A DNA stretch of 64,000 nucleotides, taken from the NCBI GenBank assembly GCA_947500445.1, contig CANMSB010000017.1, positions 1-64,000 on the forward strand, read 5' to 3'. The stretch is from an uncultured Flavobacteriaceae bacterium (GTDB lineage Bacteria; Bacteroidota; Bacteroidia; Flavobacteriales; Flavobacteriaceae). Shown here one piece after another: positions 27,899 through 36,807 of this stretch; the stretch's first letter is position 1; every line of letters starts with the position of its first letter. Position numbers and translations under genes: made by a program. The notes below the pieces were generated by a model. That model saw nothing but the letters and a program-made list of their open reading frames with translations, searched no databases and was not told the origin of the DNA.

Positions 27899-29602
27899 AT
27901 GGCAACGATCGAAGATTCCGAAAAACGATATGATACCATCATTGTAGGTTCCGGTGCGGGCGGTTTGGCGACGGCCATTTGCTTGGCACGTGCGGGACAA
28001 CGGGTTCTCGTATTGGAACAGCACGACGTTCCAGGCGGATGGTGCCATAGTTTTTACCTCGATGGCCATCGTTTTACCCCCGGTGTCCACTATGTAGGGC
28101 TTTTGGGCGAAGGACAGGCGACCAATAACCTTTATCGAGGTTTGGGCATTGCCAATGACCTCGTTTTTTTTAGAATGAATCCGGATGCCTATGAACATGT
28201 ATGGGTCGGGGAAGAACGCTTTCATTTTCCCGCTAATTTTGATGGTTTGATCGCCCGGCTCTCCAAACGTTTTCCCAAAGAGAAAAAACGCATCTCAAAA
28301 TACTTGAACCTCACCCGAAAAGTAAGTGAGGAACTTTACTCCCTCCCCTATATCAAAGGTTTTTGGCAAAAGCTCACACTGCCCTACCGTACCCGCCATT
28401 TTGGCAAATACGGTCTTTTTACCTTGCGCCGTGTTATCAACTGGCATATAAAGGACCCCTTATTGAAAAACATACTGAACATCCAATGCGGGGATCATGG
28501 GGTACAGCCCCGAAAAGCCGCTTTTGTATTACACTGCGCGCTAATGTACCATTATTTCCAAGGAGGCTATTATCCCATGGGCGGCGGTGGGGCATTGATC
28601 AAAGCGATGACCAATGCCATTAAAAAACATGGTGGGGAATTGCGAACGAGTACATCGGTGTCAAAAATTTTATTGGAAACCAACGGTAAGCTTAAAAGAG
28701 CTGTAGGGGTGCAGCTAAAAAATGGCCAACAGTTGTTTGCCGACCGCATCGTATCCAATGCAGATGTCGGCATTACCTATAACGACTTGATCGGAACCGA
28801 GCATTTGAGCAAAAAATTGCAGAAAAAACTGGCCAAGACCAAGTATTCCTGTACTTCTTTAATGCTCTTCCTTACAGTAACCATGGACGTACGGGCGGCC
28901 GGACTCGATTCCGGAAACATTTGGATGATGCCAAACCGGGATGCCGACGATTTTTATGATGAAATGCTACAGGCCGATATTCGCAAAGGAAAAGCTTTTG
29001 AAGGCATGTTCATCAGCTGTACCACGCTGAAAGACCCAGCTTCTTTTGATGGAAAACACCATACCTTGGAAGCGATTACCTTTATCGATTATACCACTTT
29101 TGAGCAGTTTAAAAACGAAAAAGAACAACGGTCGCAAGCGTATTTAGAACTGAAGGCCCGTCTTACCGAAAAAATGCTTTGCGGCCTTGAAAAAGTTCTT
29201 CCAGGGGTGCGTGGGCACATTGTACAACAAGAGTTGGGCACTCCCGTAACCAATGAATATTATGTGAACACCACAAGAGGAAACGTTTATGGTACCGAAA
29301 AGAGCTTAAAACACATCGGTCCGTTTTCCTACCGATCTAAAAGTGAAATCGAAGACCTTTACCTCTGCGGTGCAAGTATTCTATCCCATGGCGTGGCGGG
29401 TGCCTCCCATTCCGGTGTGGAAACCGCAGCCATCATCCTCGGGTGTGATGCCGATTCGCTAAAAGCGCCTCAGGAAGATCAACACCTGCGAATATACGAG
29501 GCGGAGGACGCCACGGCATATCCGGAATGGATGCTCAAAAAAATGGCCGTGAAAAAAGCAAGGGCCCTTGCCAAAAATCCCGATAACACCGTAGTCCGCT
29601 AA
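27899..29602 (+). CDS. FAD-dependent oxidoreductase, carotenoid isomerase (CrtISO)-like
   Basis: 567 aa. N-terminal Rossmann FAD site IIVGSGAGGLATAICLARAGQRVLVLE near 14-41 followed by VPGGWCHSF. C-terminal FAD motif EDLYLCGASILSHGVAGASHSGVE, which is the pattern of phytoene desaturase/CrtISO enzymes. It has YPMGGGGALIKAMTNAIKKHGGE, typical of that family, and no signal peptide. The reaction may be cis-trans isomerisation or saturation of a polyene; retinol saturase-like activity cannot be excluded. No other carotenoid gene is adjacent. Confidence 0.85.
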   Translation: MATIEDSEKRYDTIIVGSGAGGLATAICLARAGQRVLVLEQHDVPGGWCHSFYLDGHRFTPGVHYVGLLGEGQATNNLYRGLGIANDLVFFRMNPDAYEHVWVGEERFHFPANFDGLIARLSKRFPKEKKRISKYLNLTRKVSEELYSLPYIKGFWQKLTLPYRTRHFGKYGLFTLRRVINWHIKDPLLKNILNIQCGDHGVQPRKAAFVLHCALMYHYFQGGYYPMGGGGALIKAMTNAIKKHGGELRTSTSVSKILLETNGKLKRAVGVQLKNGQQLFADRIVSNADVGITYNDLIGTEHLSKKLQKKLAKTKYSCTSLMLFLTVTMDVRAAGLDSGNIWMMPNRDADDFYDEMLQADIRKGKAFEGMFISCTTLKDPASFDGKHHTLEAITFIDYTTFEQFKNEKEQRSQAYLELKARLTEKMLCGLEKVLPGVRGHIVQQELGTPVTNEYYVNTTRGNVYGTEKSLKHIGPFSYRSKSEIEDLYLCGASILSHGVAGASHSGVETAAIILGCDADSLKAPQEDQHLRIYEAEDATAYPEWMLKKMAVKKARALAKNPDNTVVR

Positions 29603-30007
29603 GTTTGAGGAGCACACCGGACGAATGCATAAAACATCCGTTGTTTGAAAACACTTTGGTGTACTACTGTATTTGCACTTCAAAAGTATCATAACCGCGC
29701 TTTTTTATCTTTTTGCTTTTTAAATACAAGCAATAAAGTGGTTTTTCCGAAATAGCCGATCTGATCGCGTTCTTATAAAACGAAAAATACCTCTTCATTT
29801 TGGCCGCGGATGGCAACAAACCAGTGATTTAGCACTATAGGATTTAGGAGATTCACTGCGATGTGATTTCATGCGTTGTTATGAATCTTCGCCCTATCAA
29901 GTATTAAGTTCAGGATAACAAAAACAGGTATGGATACACCATAGAAAACGATTTATAAAATAAACCTTTCTCTTTTATCGGGGTCTAATGAGGAAACAAT
30001 CCTTACC
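29603..30007. other. Intergenic region with a possible small leftward gene
   Basis: About 400 bp between two rightward genes. The only coding candidate is a 44-codon minus-strand frame at 29664-29798, listed separately. No TAnnTTTG box and no terminator were recognised with confidence. Confidence 0.5.
29664..29798 (-). CDS. Possible 44-residue basic small protein
   Basis: ATG at 29798 and TAG at 29666-29664 delimit 44 codons. The product opens MKRYFSFYKNAIRSAISEKP and ends GYDTFEVQIQ. It is basic (many Lys and Arg), with Tyr-rich middle and no signal peptide or membrane helix. The composition looks protein-like and the start context is A-rich, but there is no promoter box upstream. It may be a remnant. 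I do not recognise a family. Confidence 0.35.
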   Translation of the reverse strand: MKRYFSFYKNAIRSAISEKPLYCLYLKSKKIKKRGYDTFEVQIQ

Positions 30008-32227
30008 ATGAAAAAAATCTTCTTGTCCTGTTATACGATTTTGAACTGTATTTTTGGCTTTTGCCAAACGCCACAAGAGGTCGTGGACGCTGCCAAGGTA
30101 TTTCCGCCAATGCCGACAGGTACTGCGGAATTGGTCCCTTTTATTCAAGGTCCACCCACGTTTGCCTCCGGTGCGCCTTTTAACGATCTTGATTTTACGA
30201 TTTTAGATACCGACTATATGGATGGGGAAAACAGCGGCGGTGATGTTTTTATGCCGGTAGACCCATCGAACACCTTTCCCGGTGCTGATAAAGTGAAATA
30301 TATCCGATGCGTAACAAATACCGATTTAAACGAAGTATACAACAGCGCAAATGCCGATAGGATTATCTTGGGTACCCATGAAATGGACACTCCCTTTTTT
30401 ATGAAGGGAAGCGATGGTATCGATAACGACTATGTAGTAATACAACACTTTGATTTTGAGGCTGGGCGCATTCAACTTAAAGGCGCCCCAACCGATTATA
30501 GCCTTGTTTATTGCACGGTGGCAGAGGGATGCCAGACCGAGGGTTGGTATCTTTTTTACACTGCCGGGGATCATTTGGATTTGATTGCCTTTATCTTTCC
30601 TTGCGATGCCATAGCACCACCATTGAGCGGCAATCCGCCCAACAACCCCAACCCCCTCTGCAACGCCAGTACGCTTTTGAGCCTTGACAATCCTGTTCAA
30701 TTCAAGTATGCGGAACCTATCGACACTACCATCGCAATTTCCGATGGTATTGCACAAGTAGGGTCCGATGGAAAGGAAATTATAGGCGGTTTGGCCGTGG
30801 ATCCCTTCGGGAACTCCTATTTGTTCGGATGTACGGATGGGAATCTCGATGGTAAAACGACTGCGGACAACGAAATTTTTATTGTTAAGATAAACTTGGA
30901 TGGTGAGCAGGAATGGGCGACCGAACTCCCCATGACCGAAGGAAGCATATTAAAGGGAGGCACCGCCGATGATCAATTTCTATACGTTTGTGGACGAACA
31001 TTGGGAAGCTTGCCCGGATTCACCAATGCCGGACTATGGGACGGTATCCTTTTAAAACTAAATTTGAGCGACGGACAAATCGTAGCAATGGACCAATGGG
31101 GAAATGCCGGAATTGACGGGTATGGAAACATTGTTCAAGACGATAACGGGAATATTTTTGTCTCGGCACAGGGTTCGCCTTCGGGTCCGGCCGATTTTGA
31201 TGACGTTTACTTGGTGGCAAAACATCGTAAATCCGATTTAAGCAACCTATGGCGACAACTCAATGTTCCGAACACCACGAATTTTGTGTCCTCTGCCGAA
31301 GCTTGGGGAGGACTGACTTACGTACCGGGAATACTGCCGGGAGACGGAAGATTGATCGCTGGTGGATGGTACTTTTCCAATATGGGTGCCGATGCTTTTG
31401 TTTCGGTCTACGAAAATTTGAATACTGCCGCCCCTACCCGTCCCCATTCCGTAGTAATCGCCTCCCAAGGCGCAAGGGCCGACTGGGTTTTGGACAATAC
31501 CGTGGACAGCAATGGTAATATTTATGTCGCGGGTTTTACGACGGGAAACCTGGGTGCGGCCGCAATGGGCCAAGGCGATGCCTATGTCACGAAATACACC
31601 CCACAGCTGACCGACCCGATTTCCGTACAATTCGGAACTTCAAAATCCGACCTTGTTCGAAAATTGGAGATCAAGGATGATATGTTGTTCGCCGTGGGCT
31701 ATACCTACGGCAATTATATTGGGGCAAATGCCGATCCAAATCAAGAAAGTGGGGATGTTTTTGTACAGAAATTGGATACCGACCTTACGCTTGCGAACGG
31801 CATCCAATTTGGCACACCGCACGAAGACCGCGCCTTTTCCTATATATTGGACGATTCACTGTTTTTGGGCGGAATGACCGAAGGTTATATGTCGGGCAAC
31901 AACCTGGGCACCTTCGATGGTTTTGTAACTACCGTAGACACCAACGACCTCGCATTTACAACGCCAATTGTCGATGCGGATGAAGTGGTTTTGGCACCAA
32001 GGGTGACCATCTATCCAAATCCCGCCGAAAACGTGTTGAATATCGATATGGGTTCGATAGCTTCCGACAAGGCGACCATGTCCGTTGCAAATGTGATGGG
32101 GCAGACCATAAAACGGTATACCACTTACGAGCCGAGCATAAACCTAGAAAACTTTGCGAGTGGAGTCTACTTTTTAACGGTTACCTCAGACAGCCATACC
32201 ACGACCAAAAAAATTATAAAGCGGTAA
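30008..32227 (+). CDS. T9SS-exported beta-propeller protein
   Basis: 739 aa. Signal peptide 1-20 and an N-terminal part (about 22-240) that I do not recognise, with several Cys (YCTVAEGCQTEGW, FPCDA, NPLCNAS). From about 255 to 655 follow SBBP-like repeats (GLAVDPFGNSYLFG, DDNGNIFVSAQG, DSNGNIYVAGFTTG, FIVKINLDGEQEWAT), which form a beta propeller. The C-terminus (about 665-739; IYPNPAENVLNIDM and GVYFLTVTSD) is a type A sorting domain, so it is exported by the type IX system and attached to the surface. Confidence 0.88.
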   Translation: MKKIFLSCYTILNCIFGFCQTPQEVVDAAKVFPPMPTGTAELVPFIQGPPTFASGAPFNDLDFTILDTDYMDGENSGGDVFMPVDPSNTFPGADKVKYIRCVTNTDLNEVYNSANADRIILGTHEMDTPFFMKGSDGIDNDYVVIQHFDFEAGRIQLKGAPTDYSLVYCTVAEGCQTEGWYLFYTAGDHLDLIAFIFPCDAIAPPLSGNPPNNPNPLCNASTLLSLDNPVQFKYAEPIDTTIAISDGIAQVGSDGKEIIGGLAVDPFGNSYLFGCTDGNLDGKTTADNEIFIVKINLDGEQEWATELPMTEGSILKGGTADDQFLYVCGRTLGSLPGFTNAGLWDGILLKLNLSDGQIVAMDQWGNAGIDGYGNIVQDDNGNIFVSAQGSPSGPADFDDVYLVAKHRKSDLSNLWRQLNVPNTTNFVSSAEAWGGLTYVPGILPGDGRLIAGGWYFSNMGADAFVSVYENLNTAAPTRPHSVVIASQGARADWVLDNTVDSNGNIYVAGFTTGNLGAAAMGQGDAYVTKYTPQLTDPISVQFGTSKSDLVRKLEIKDDMLFAVGYTYGNYIGANADPNQESGDVFVQKLDTDLTLANGIQFGTPHEDRAFSYILDDSLFLGGMTEGYMSGNNLGTFDGFVTTVDTNDLAFTTPIVDADEVVLAPRVTIYPNPAENVLNIDMGSIASDKATMSVANVMGQTIKRYTTYEPSINLENFASGVYFLTVTSDSHTTTKKIIKR

Positions 32228-32496
32228 TTCCAATGTTCCAAACAGCGTTTACGGATAAAACGGAAGCACTCTATTTATTATAAGGTTGAATTGGTTTAGT
32301 CGAACTTCTATGCGCTTTTTGTTTGGAACCCTGGCCATCCTCTTGGTTTCCTTATCCCGATACGTTTTTTAGTTACTCTAAAAAGAGCACTAAAGTCGAC
32401 GACCGAAGACAAAGAACTTCCTCCCTAGTGGAACCAATAAAGGAATATCGCAAAAATAATGTAACTTCCTTTGTCATTTTTTACAAGACGAGTGCA

Positions 32497-33486
32497 ATGA
32501 TAACATCCTACCTGCTTTATAAGCTAAAGAAAACACTCATAAATAAAACGTTAGGATTTAGCAGTTTGTTTTTTTTTGTGTTGGTAAGTTGTACCGGCCA
32601 ACGATCAGAGGCATTCCAACTTCAATTTGAACAGGACCTGATTCCTGAAGGAATTGCTGTTGACGGGAATACCGATCGGGTATATCTGAACAGTTTGAAA
32701 AGGGAAAAAATTGTTTTTAGCAAAGTGAACGGTCAAAACCCGGCTACATTTATCGACACTAGGGAACACGGATATTTATCCGGCTTTGGTATGACCATAA
32801 AGGGCGACACCCTATATGCCCTAGGAAATAGCCTTACCAAAAAACGCAACAGCTCCGTACTGTTGCTCCTACAGCTAACTACCGGAAATCTTATCGACTC
32901 CTATAGCTTAAAGGATGGAGGGTTCCATTACTTGAACGATTTGGCCATAAGTCCCAAAAACAATATTTTCATGACCGATTCCGAAAGCAATCGTATCTAC
33001 CAAATACAACGTCCTTTCAAAAACATCGAACTTTTTATGGATTCCGAAGAAGTTTCCAATTCCAACGGTATCGCTATTTCCGACGATGGTGACCACCTGT
33101 ATTTGGCTTCGACCAAGGGAATACGGATCGTTGCCATGGATAGCAAAGAAATAGTAAACCGACCCAACGAAAAATACACCGGAATAGATGGTTTGAAGTT
33201 TTATGGGAACAATCTCTATGGAATCGTGAACATGTTTTCGAATGAAAACGGTAGAAACGGACTTTATAAGTACACCCTAAACACAGCGGGAACCAAAATC
33301 ATAAATACCGAAAAGCTTGTCACCTTTGAAAAAGACGATATCATCCCCACCACCTTTGCCATAGCAAACGGCGCATTTTATTTTGTTGCAAATACCCAAT
33401 TGGATAATTTTGATGAGGACAAAAAAGCGATCGTAGATCCCAAAAGACTACAACCGTACCGTTTGCGAAAGGTCCCCGTAGAGTAA
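32497..33486 (+). CDS. SMP-30/gluconolactonase-like beta-propeller lipoprotein
   Basis: 329 aa from ATG 32497; the frame extends to 32323 but only this start gives a signal peptide with lipobox FVLVSCTG (Cys near 32). The mature part has propeller repeats (LIPEGIAVDGNTDRVYLNSLK, HYLNDLAISPKNNIFMTDSESNRIYQ, SNGIAISDDGDHLYLAS) like SMP-30 family and NHL proteins. Metal ligand positions were not traced, so lactonase activity is not asserted. Its 3' end lies about 95 bp before the N-acetyltransferase start. Confidence 0.8.
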   Translation: MITSYLLYKLKKTLINKTLGFSSLFFFVLVSCTGQRSEAFQLQFEQDLIPEGIAVDGNTDRVYLNSLKREKIVFSKVNGQNPATFIDTREHGYLSGFGMTIKGDTLYALGNSLTKKRNSSVLLLLQLTTGNLIDSYSLKDGGFHYLNDLAISPKNNIFMTDSESNRIYQIQRPFKNIELFMDSEEVSNSNGIAISDDGDHLYLASTKGIRIVAMDSKEIVNRPNEKYTGIDGLKFYGNNLYGIVNMFSNENGRNGLYKYTLNTAGTKIINTEKLVTFEKDDIIPTTFAIANGAFYFVANTQLDNFDEDKKAIVDPKRLQPYRLRKVPVE

Positions 33487-33580
33487 TTTCGTTTGAAACG
33501 TTTTGACCGCCGGGCCGCATATCCCATGGATAGGATGTTTTGCCTTTCAAAATGCATACGGTCTGAATAAGCAAACTAAA

Positions 33581-34339
33581 ATGGACGCCAAGGCCTATTT
33601 AAAGCGGATAAAGTTTTCGGGGATCCCCGGTGTTGATGTCGACACCCTAATAAAATTACACCAACACCACGTTTGGAACGTTCCATTTGAAAACCTGGAT
33701 GTACAACACGGGATTAAAATCAGGTTGGAACCATCGGCGCTGTTCGAAAAAATAGTAACCCGCAATCGGGGCGGGTTTTGTTACGAACTCAATTATCTTT
33801 TTCACGACTTTTTAGTACACCTAGGATTTACCGCAAAGCTCATTTCGGCACGGATATTCAACGGAAAAGAACTAGGCCCAAAATTCGACCATATGGCAGT
33901 TTTGGTAACCATAGCAAAAGAACATTGGTTAGCGGATGTCGGTTTTGGCGACCTGTTTGTAAGCCCCCTTCGCATCGGGACAGCTGATGTGCAATACGAT
34001 GGAAGAGCGTACTTTAAGATCGTGCGCACCCATAGGAAAAAACTGTCGCTACAAATGCGCTCCAAGGATTCCAAATTTGAAAACAAGTACCTGTTCGATA
34101 CCGATAGCCATGACATTACAGCGTTTGCGTCGCAGTGCGAATACAAACAACATTCCCCCGATTCCCATTTCGTCAAAAACAAGATTGTTACCCTGCCCTA
34201 TAAAGAAGGTAGAAAAACCATTTTCAATTCCAAATATATCTGCAGGAGCGGGGCCGACAAAACGGAGTATATCATCACTTCTGAAAAGGAAGAAGTCCGT
34301 ATTCTCAAGGAAGCATTTCAAATCGACCTTGGGTTTTAA
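33581..34339 (+). CDS. Arylamine N-acetyltransferase
   Basis: 252 aa from ATG 33581 (MDAKAYLKRI); an earlier in-frame ATG at 33503 adds an unlikely lead. The Cys-His-Asp triad is in place: C67 in RNRGGFCYELN, H104 in FDHMAVLV and D119 in LADVGFGD. These enzymes move acetyl from acetyl-CoA to aromatic amines and hydrazines in the cytoplasm. The early stretch HHVWNVPFENLDVQHG is a family hallmark. Confidence 0.92.
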   Translation: MDAKAYLKRIKFSGIPGVDVDTLIKLHQHHVWNVPFENLDVQHGIKIRLEPSALFEKIVTRNRGGFCYELNYLFHDFLVHLGFTAKLISARIFNGKELGPKFDHMAVLVTIAKEHWLADVGFGDLFVSPLRIGTADVQYDGRAYFKIVRTHRKKLSLQMRSKDSKFENKYLFDTDSHDITAFASQCEYKQHSPDSHFVKNKIVTLPYKEGRKTIFNSKYICRSGADKTEYIITSEKEEVRILKEAFQIDLGF

Positions 34340-34474
34340 AAAAGGGGAACCTTAGATCCAGGAAACCTATAAACGTATTGTTACGGCACTGAAGCGTTTC
34401 TCAAGACCCTTGCATACCCAAATCCCTATTACCCTAATCCCTTTTCGATACCGCGCAACCGGAAAAGCTTGCGA

Positions 34475-35299
34475 CTATCCCACGGTATTGGTCAACGTAC
34501 CGATATGGTCAATAGTAATATCGACTTCATCCCCGATGTTCAAGCTAAAATCATCGGGCGGTACAATACCGGTTCCCGTCATTAAAAAGCAGCCTTGCGG
34601 AAAACTACACTCCCTAAAAAGGTACCTGGCCAGGTCAGCTGGGTTTCGTTTCATTTGTGCCAAGGTCGTCTCTCCCTCAAAAACGGTACTTCCGTTTCTA
34701 CGGATGACCATTTTTATCGATGTTGTTGCCGCAATGGGACGCTCCGGAACATAAATACATGGCCCTAGTGCTGCGCAGCCGTCATAGGTTTTTGCCTGCG
34801 GGAGGTACAATGGGTTTTCACCTTCGATACTTCGGGAGCTCATATCATTCCCTACGGTATACCCTTCTATGGTTCCGGATACGCTTAGGAACAAGGTCAG
34901 TTCCGGTTCCGGAACATTCCAATGGGAGTCTTTTCGAATGCGTACGGTTCCAAGTTGCCCCACCGTTCGCCGAGGCGTGGCCTTAAAAAAAAGTTCCGGT
35001 CGATCGGCATCATACACCAAATCGTAAAAACTACCGCCACCCGCTTTTTTCGATTCTTCCATCCTCGCCTGTTTGCTTCGAAAATAGGTGACCCCGGAAG
35101 CCCATACTTCTTGGCTCCCGATGGGCGCTAGGACATTTTGAGGGATGTCCGCCGTTTTGGGAAGTGTTGCGATATCCGTCAGCAAGTTCCCGTAAAGGCC
35201 TACCCTATTGATAAAAACGTCCCAATCGTCAATTGCTTTCAAATAGCAATGCCCCTCATGGGCAATGACCGCCCCTTTTTCTGTTTTGTAAATTTGCAT
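34475..35299 (-). CDS. FAH-fold hydrolase/dehydratase, KdaD-like
   Basis: 274 aa of the fumarylacetoacetase superfamily. Metal-binding acidic residues lie in PEPELTLFL and the motif GNDMSSRSIEGENPLYLPQAKTYDGC. This long motif resembles the archaeal 2-keto-3-deoxy-D-arabinonate dehydratase (KdaD) group, which forms 2-oxoglutarate semialdehyde. The start of the chain has no signal peptide. It follows a D-amino-acid dehydrogenase and a semialdehyde dehydrogenase on the same strand, so its product may feed the latter. Exact substrate is inference. Confidence 0.8.
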   Translation of the reverse strand: MQIYKTEKGAVIAHEGHCYLKAIDDWDVFINRVGLYGNLLTDIATLPKTADIPQNVLAPIGSQEVWASGVTYFRSKQARMEESKKAGGGSFYDLVYDADRPELFFKATPRRTVGQLGTVRIRKDSHWNVPEPELTLFLSVSGTIEGYTVGNDMSSRSIEGENPLYLPQAKTYDGCAALGPCIYVPERPIAATTSIKMVIRRNGSTVFEGETTLAQMKRNPADLARYLFRECSFPQGCFLMTGTGIVPPDDFSLNIGDEVDITIDHIGTLTNTVG

Positions 35300-35371
35300 C
35301 CTAGACCAATTTAAATATCCTTCTTAAAAATACCGATTTAAAGTGTTTTGCTCCAAGAGTCGGTATACCAG

Positions 35372-36619
35372 TTAGAACCGACGGTCCGGATGAAAAGCGG
35401 TAATATCCATTTCCGGAGGTGTATCGGTAACCAGTTGTGCTATTATTTTTCCGGTAGCGGGGCCAAGGCTCCACCCCATCATCGCATGCCCGGTAGCAAT
35501 TACCAAGTTGTCATATGTACCGGTTTTTCCGATATATGGAAGTCCATCTGGCGATACCGGTCGCATTCCCGTTTGGGCATCCTCCCTTTCCTCGGGAAGC
35601 ACCTGTAATTGTGGATAAAATCGGTTCGTCCCTTTTGCCAGGGCCATGACCCGTTCCTTTCTGATTTTTGTGTTGATTCCCGAAAATTCCATTGTTCCGG
35701 CGAAGCGGGTAAATCCCGCCATGGGCGTAACCGCCATTTTTGCTTCCATTAAAATTGCCGGAAACCGAATTCCGGTCGGTCTTTTCACATTGATCCGGTA
35801 GCCTTTCCCAGCTTGTAAAGGCAGTTTCAAACGCAATTGTTTTGCGAGCAGTCCGCTCCATGAACCCGCTGCAAGCACTACCGCCTCCGGAGCAAATACA
35901 CCTTTGTTCGTAAGAACCGATGTTATTTTTTTGTTGGAGAATCCAAAATGTTCCACTTCCTCCTTCGTGCGAATGCTTACCCCTACACGTTTTAGATAAG
36001 CGATCAGTTTGGGCATGATTTCACCTGGGGTGGTATGACCGTCACATTTATAATGTATCGCGCCCTTGGCATTGATTTCGATATCGGGTTCCAATGCAGC
36101 AAGTGCGGCACGGTCCAAATTATTGACCTCCAGTCCTAAAAAAGCCGCTTTTCGGGCCACTTCCATTTCATGTTCGAAAGATGCTTCTTTTTGATAAAGC
36201 ATCAACAACCCTTTTTGCTCTAATTGAAAATCGCCCAGATCCCCAGAGTCCCTAATTTCGTGGTACAAACGTTGGCTGAGGATATTGATATCCTTGATAA
36301 CGGGAATGGCTTTGGCCACCTTTTGTTCGGTGGACGACCTATGGAAGTACCGTGCCCATTTAAAAAAGTCAATGTCCCAGCGCGGCTTCATATAAAAAGG
36401 GCTTGCAGCGTTGAACATCATTCGGAGTCCCATGGAAATCATTCCCGGTGCGGCAAGCGGAATAATATGGCTTGGCGTAAGATAACCGGCATTAACGAAC
36501 GAGGCACCGGAATTCATTGCCGATTTATCGACCACGGTTACCTTACAACCCTGTTTGTGCAGGAAATAGGCCGAACTAAGCCCAACAATACCACCGCCAA
36601 TGACCAAAACCTCTTTCAC
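35372..36619 (-). CDS. FAD-dependent D-amino acid dehydrogenase (DadA-like)
   Basis: 415 aa from GTG 36619, chosen because VKEVLVIGGGIVGLSSAYF then begins directly at the dinucleotide fold; the frame is open to 36697. It has SGASFVNAGYLTPSHIIPLA, typical of DadA-type D-amino-acid dehydrogenases, and the C-terminal GLPYIGKTGTYDNLVIATGHAMMGWSLGPATG. In Bacteroidota this type often oxidises D-hydroxyproline, with a semialdehyde dehydrogenase nearby. Here the epimerase and the DapA-type deaminase of that pathway are not found in the window. Confidence 0.87.
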   Translation of the reverse strand: MKEVLVIGGGIVGLSSAYFLHKQGCKVTVVDKSAMNSGASFVNAGYLTPSHIIPLAAPGMISMGLRMMFNAASPFYMKPRWDIDFFKWARYFHRSSTEQKVAKAIPVIKDINILSQRLYHEIRDSGDLGDFQLEQKGLLMLYQKEASFEHEMEVARKAAFLGLEVNNLDRAALAALEPDIEINAKGAIHYKCDGHTTPGEIMPKLIAYLKRVGVSIRTKEEVEHFGFSNKKITSVLTNKGVFAPEAVVLAAGSWSGLLAKQLRLKLPLQAGKGYRINVKRPTGIRFPAILMEAKMAVTPMAGFTRFAGTMEFSGINTKIRKERVMALAKGTNRFYPQLQVLPEEREDAQTGMRPVSPDGLPYIGKTGTYDNLVIATGHAMMGWSLGPATGKIIAQLVTDTPPEMDITAFHPDRRF

Positions 36620-36807
36620 ATCAGTTTTTAATTTGCTCTTACCCAAAAGGAGTACCTTTATCGCACACGGAACGCCTGACAAGCAACACCTTCGCAAAAG
36701 GTAATCCCCTATTTAGGCCATGCTTATCCTCACTTTTATGGGGAACCAAAAGTTTTTCCCCTATACCAGAACTCATAGCAATTGCTAATTAAAATGCGCA
36801 ATTGGTA

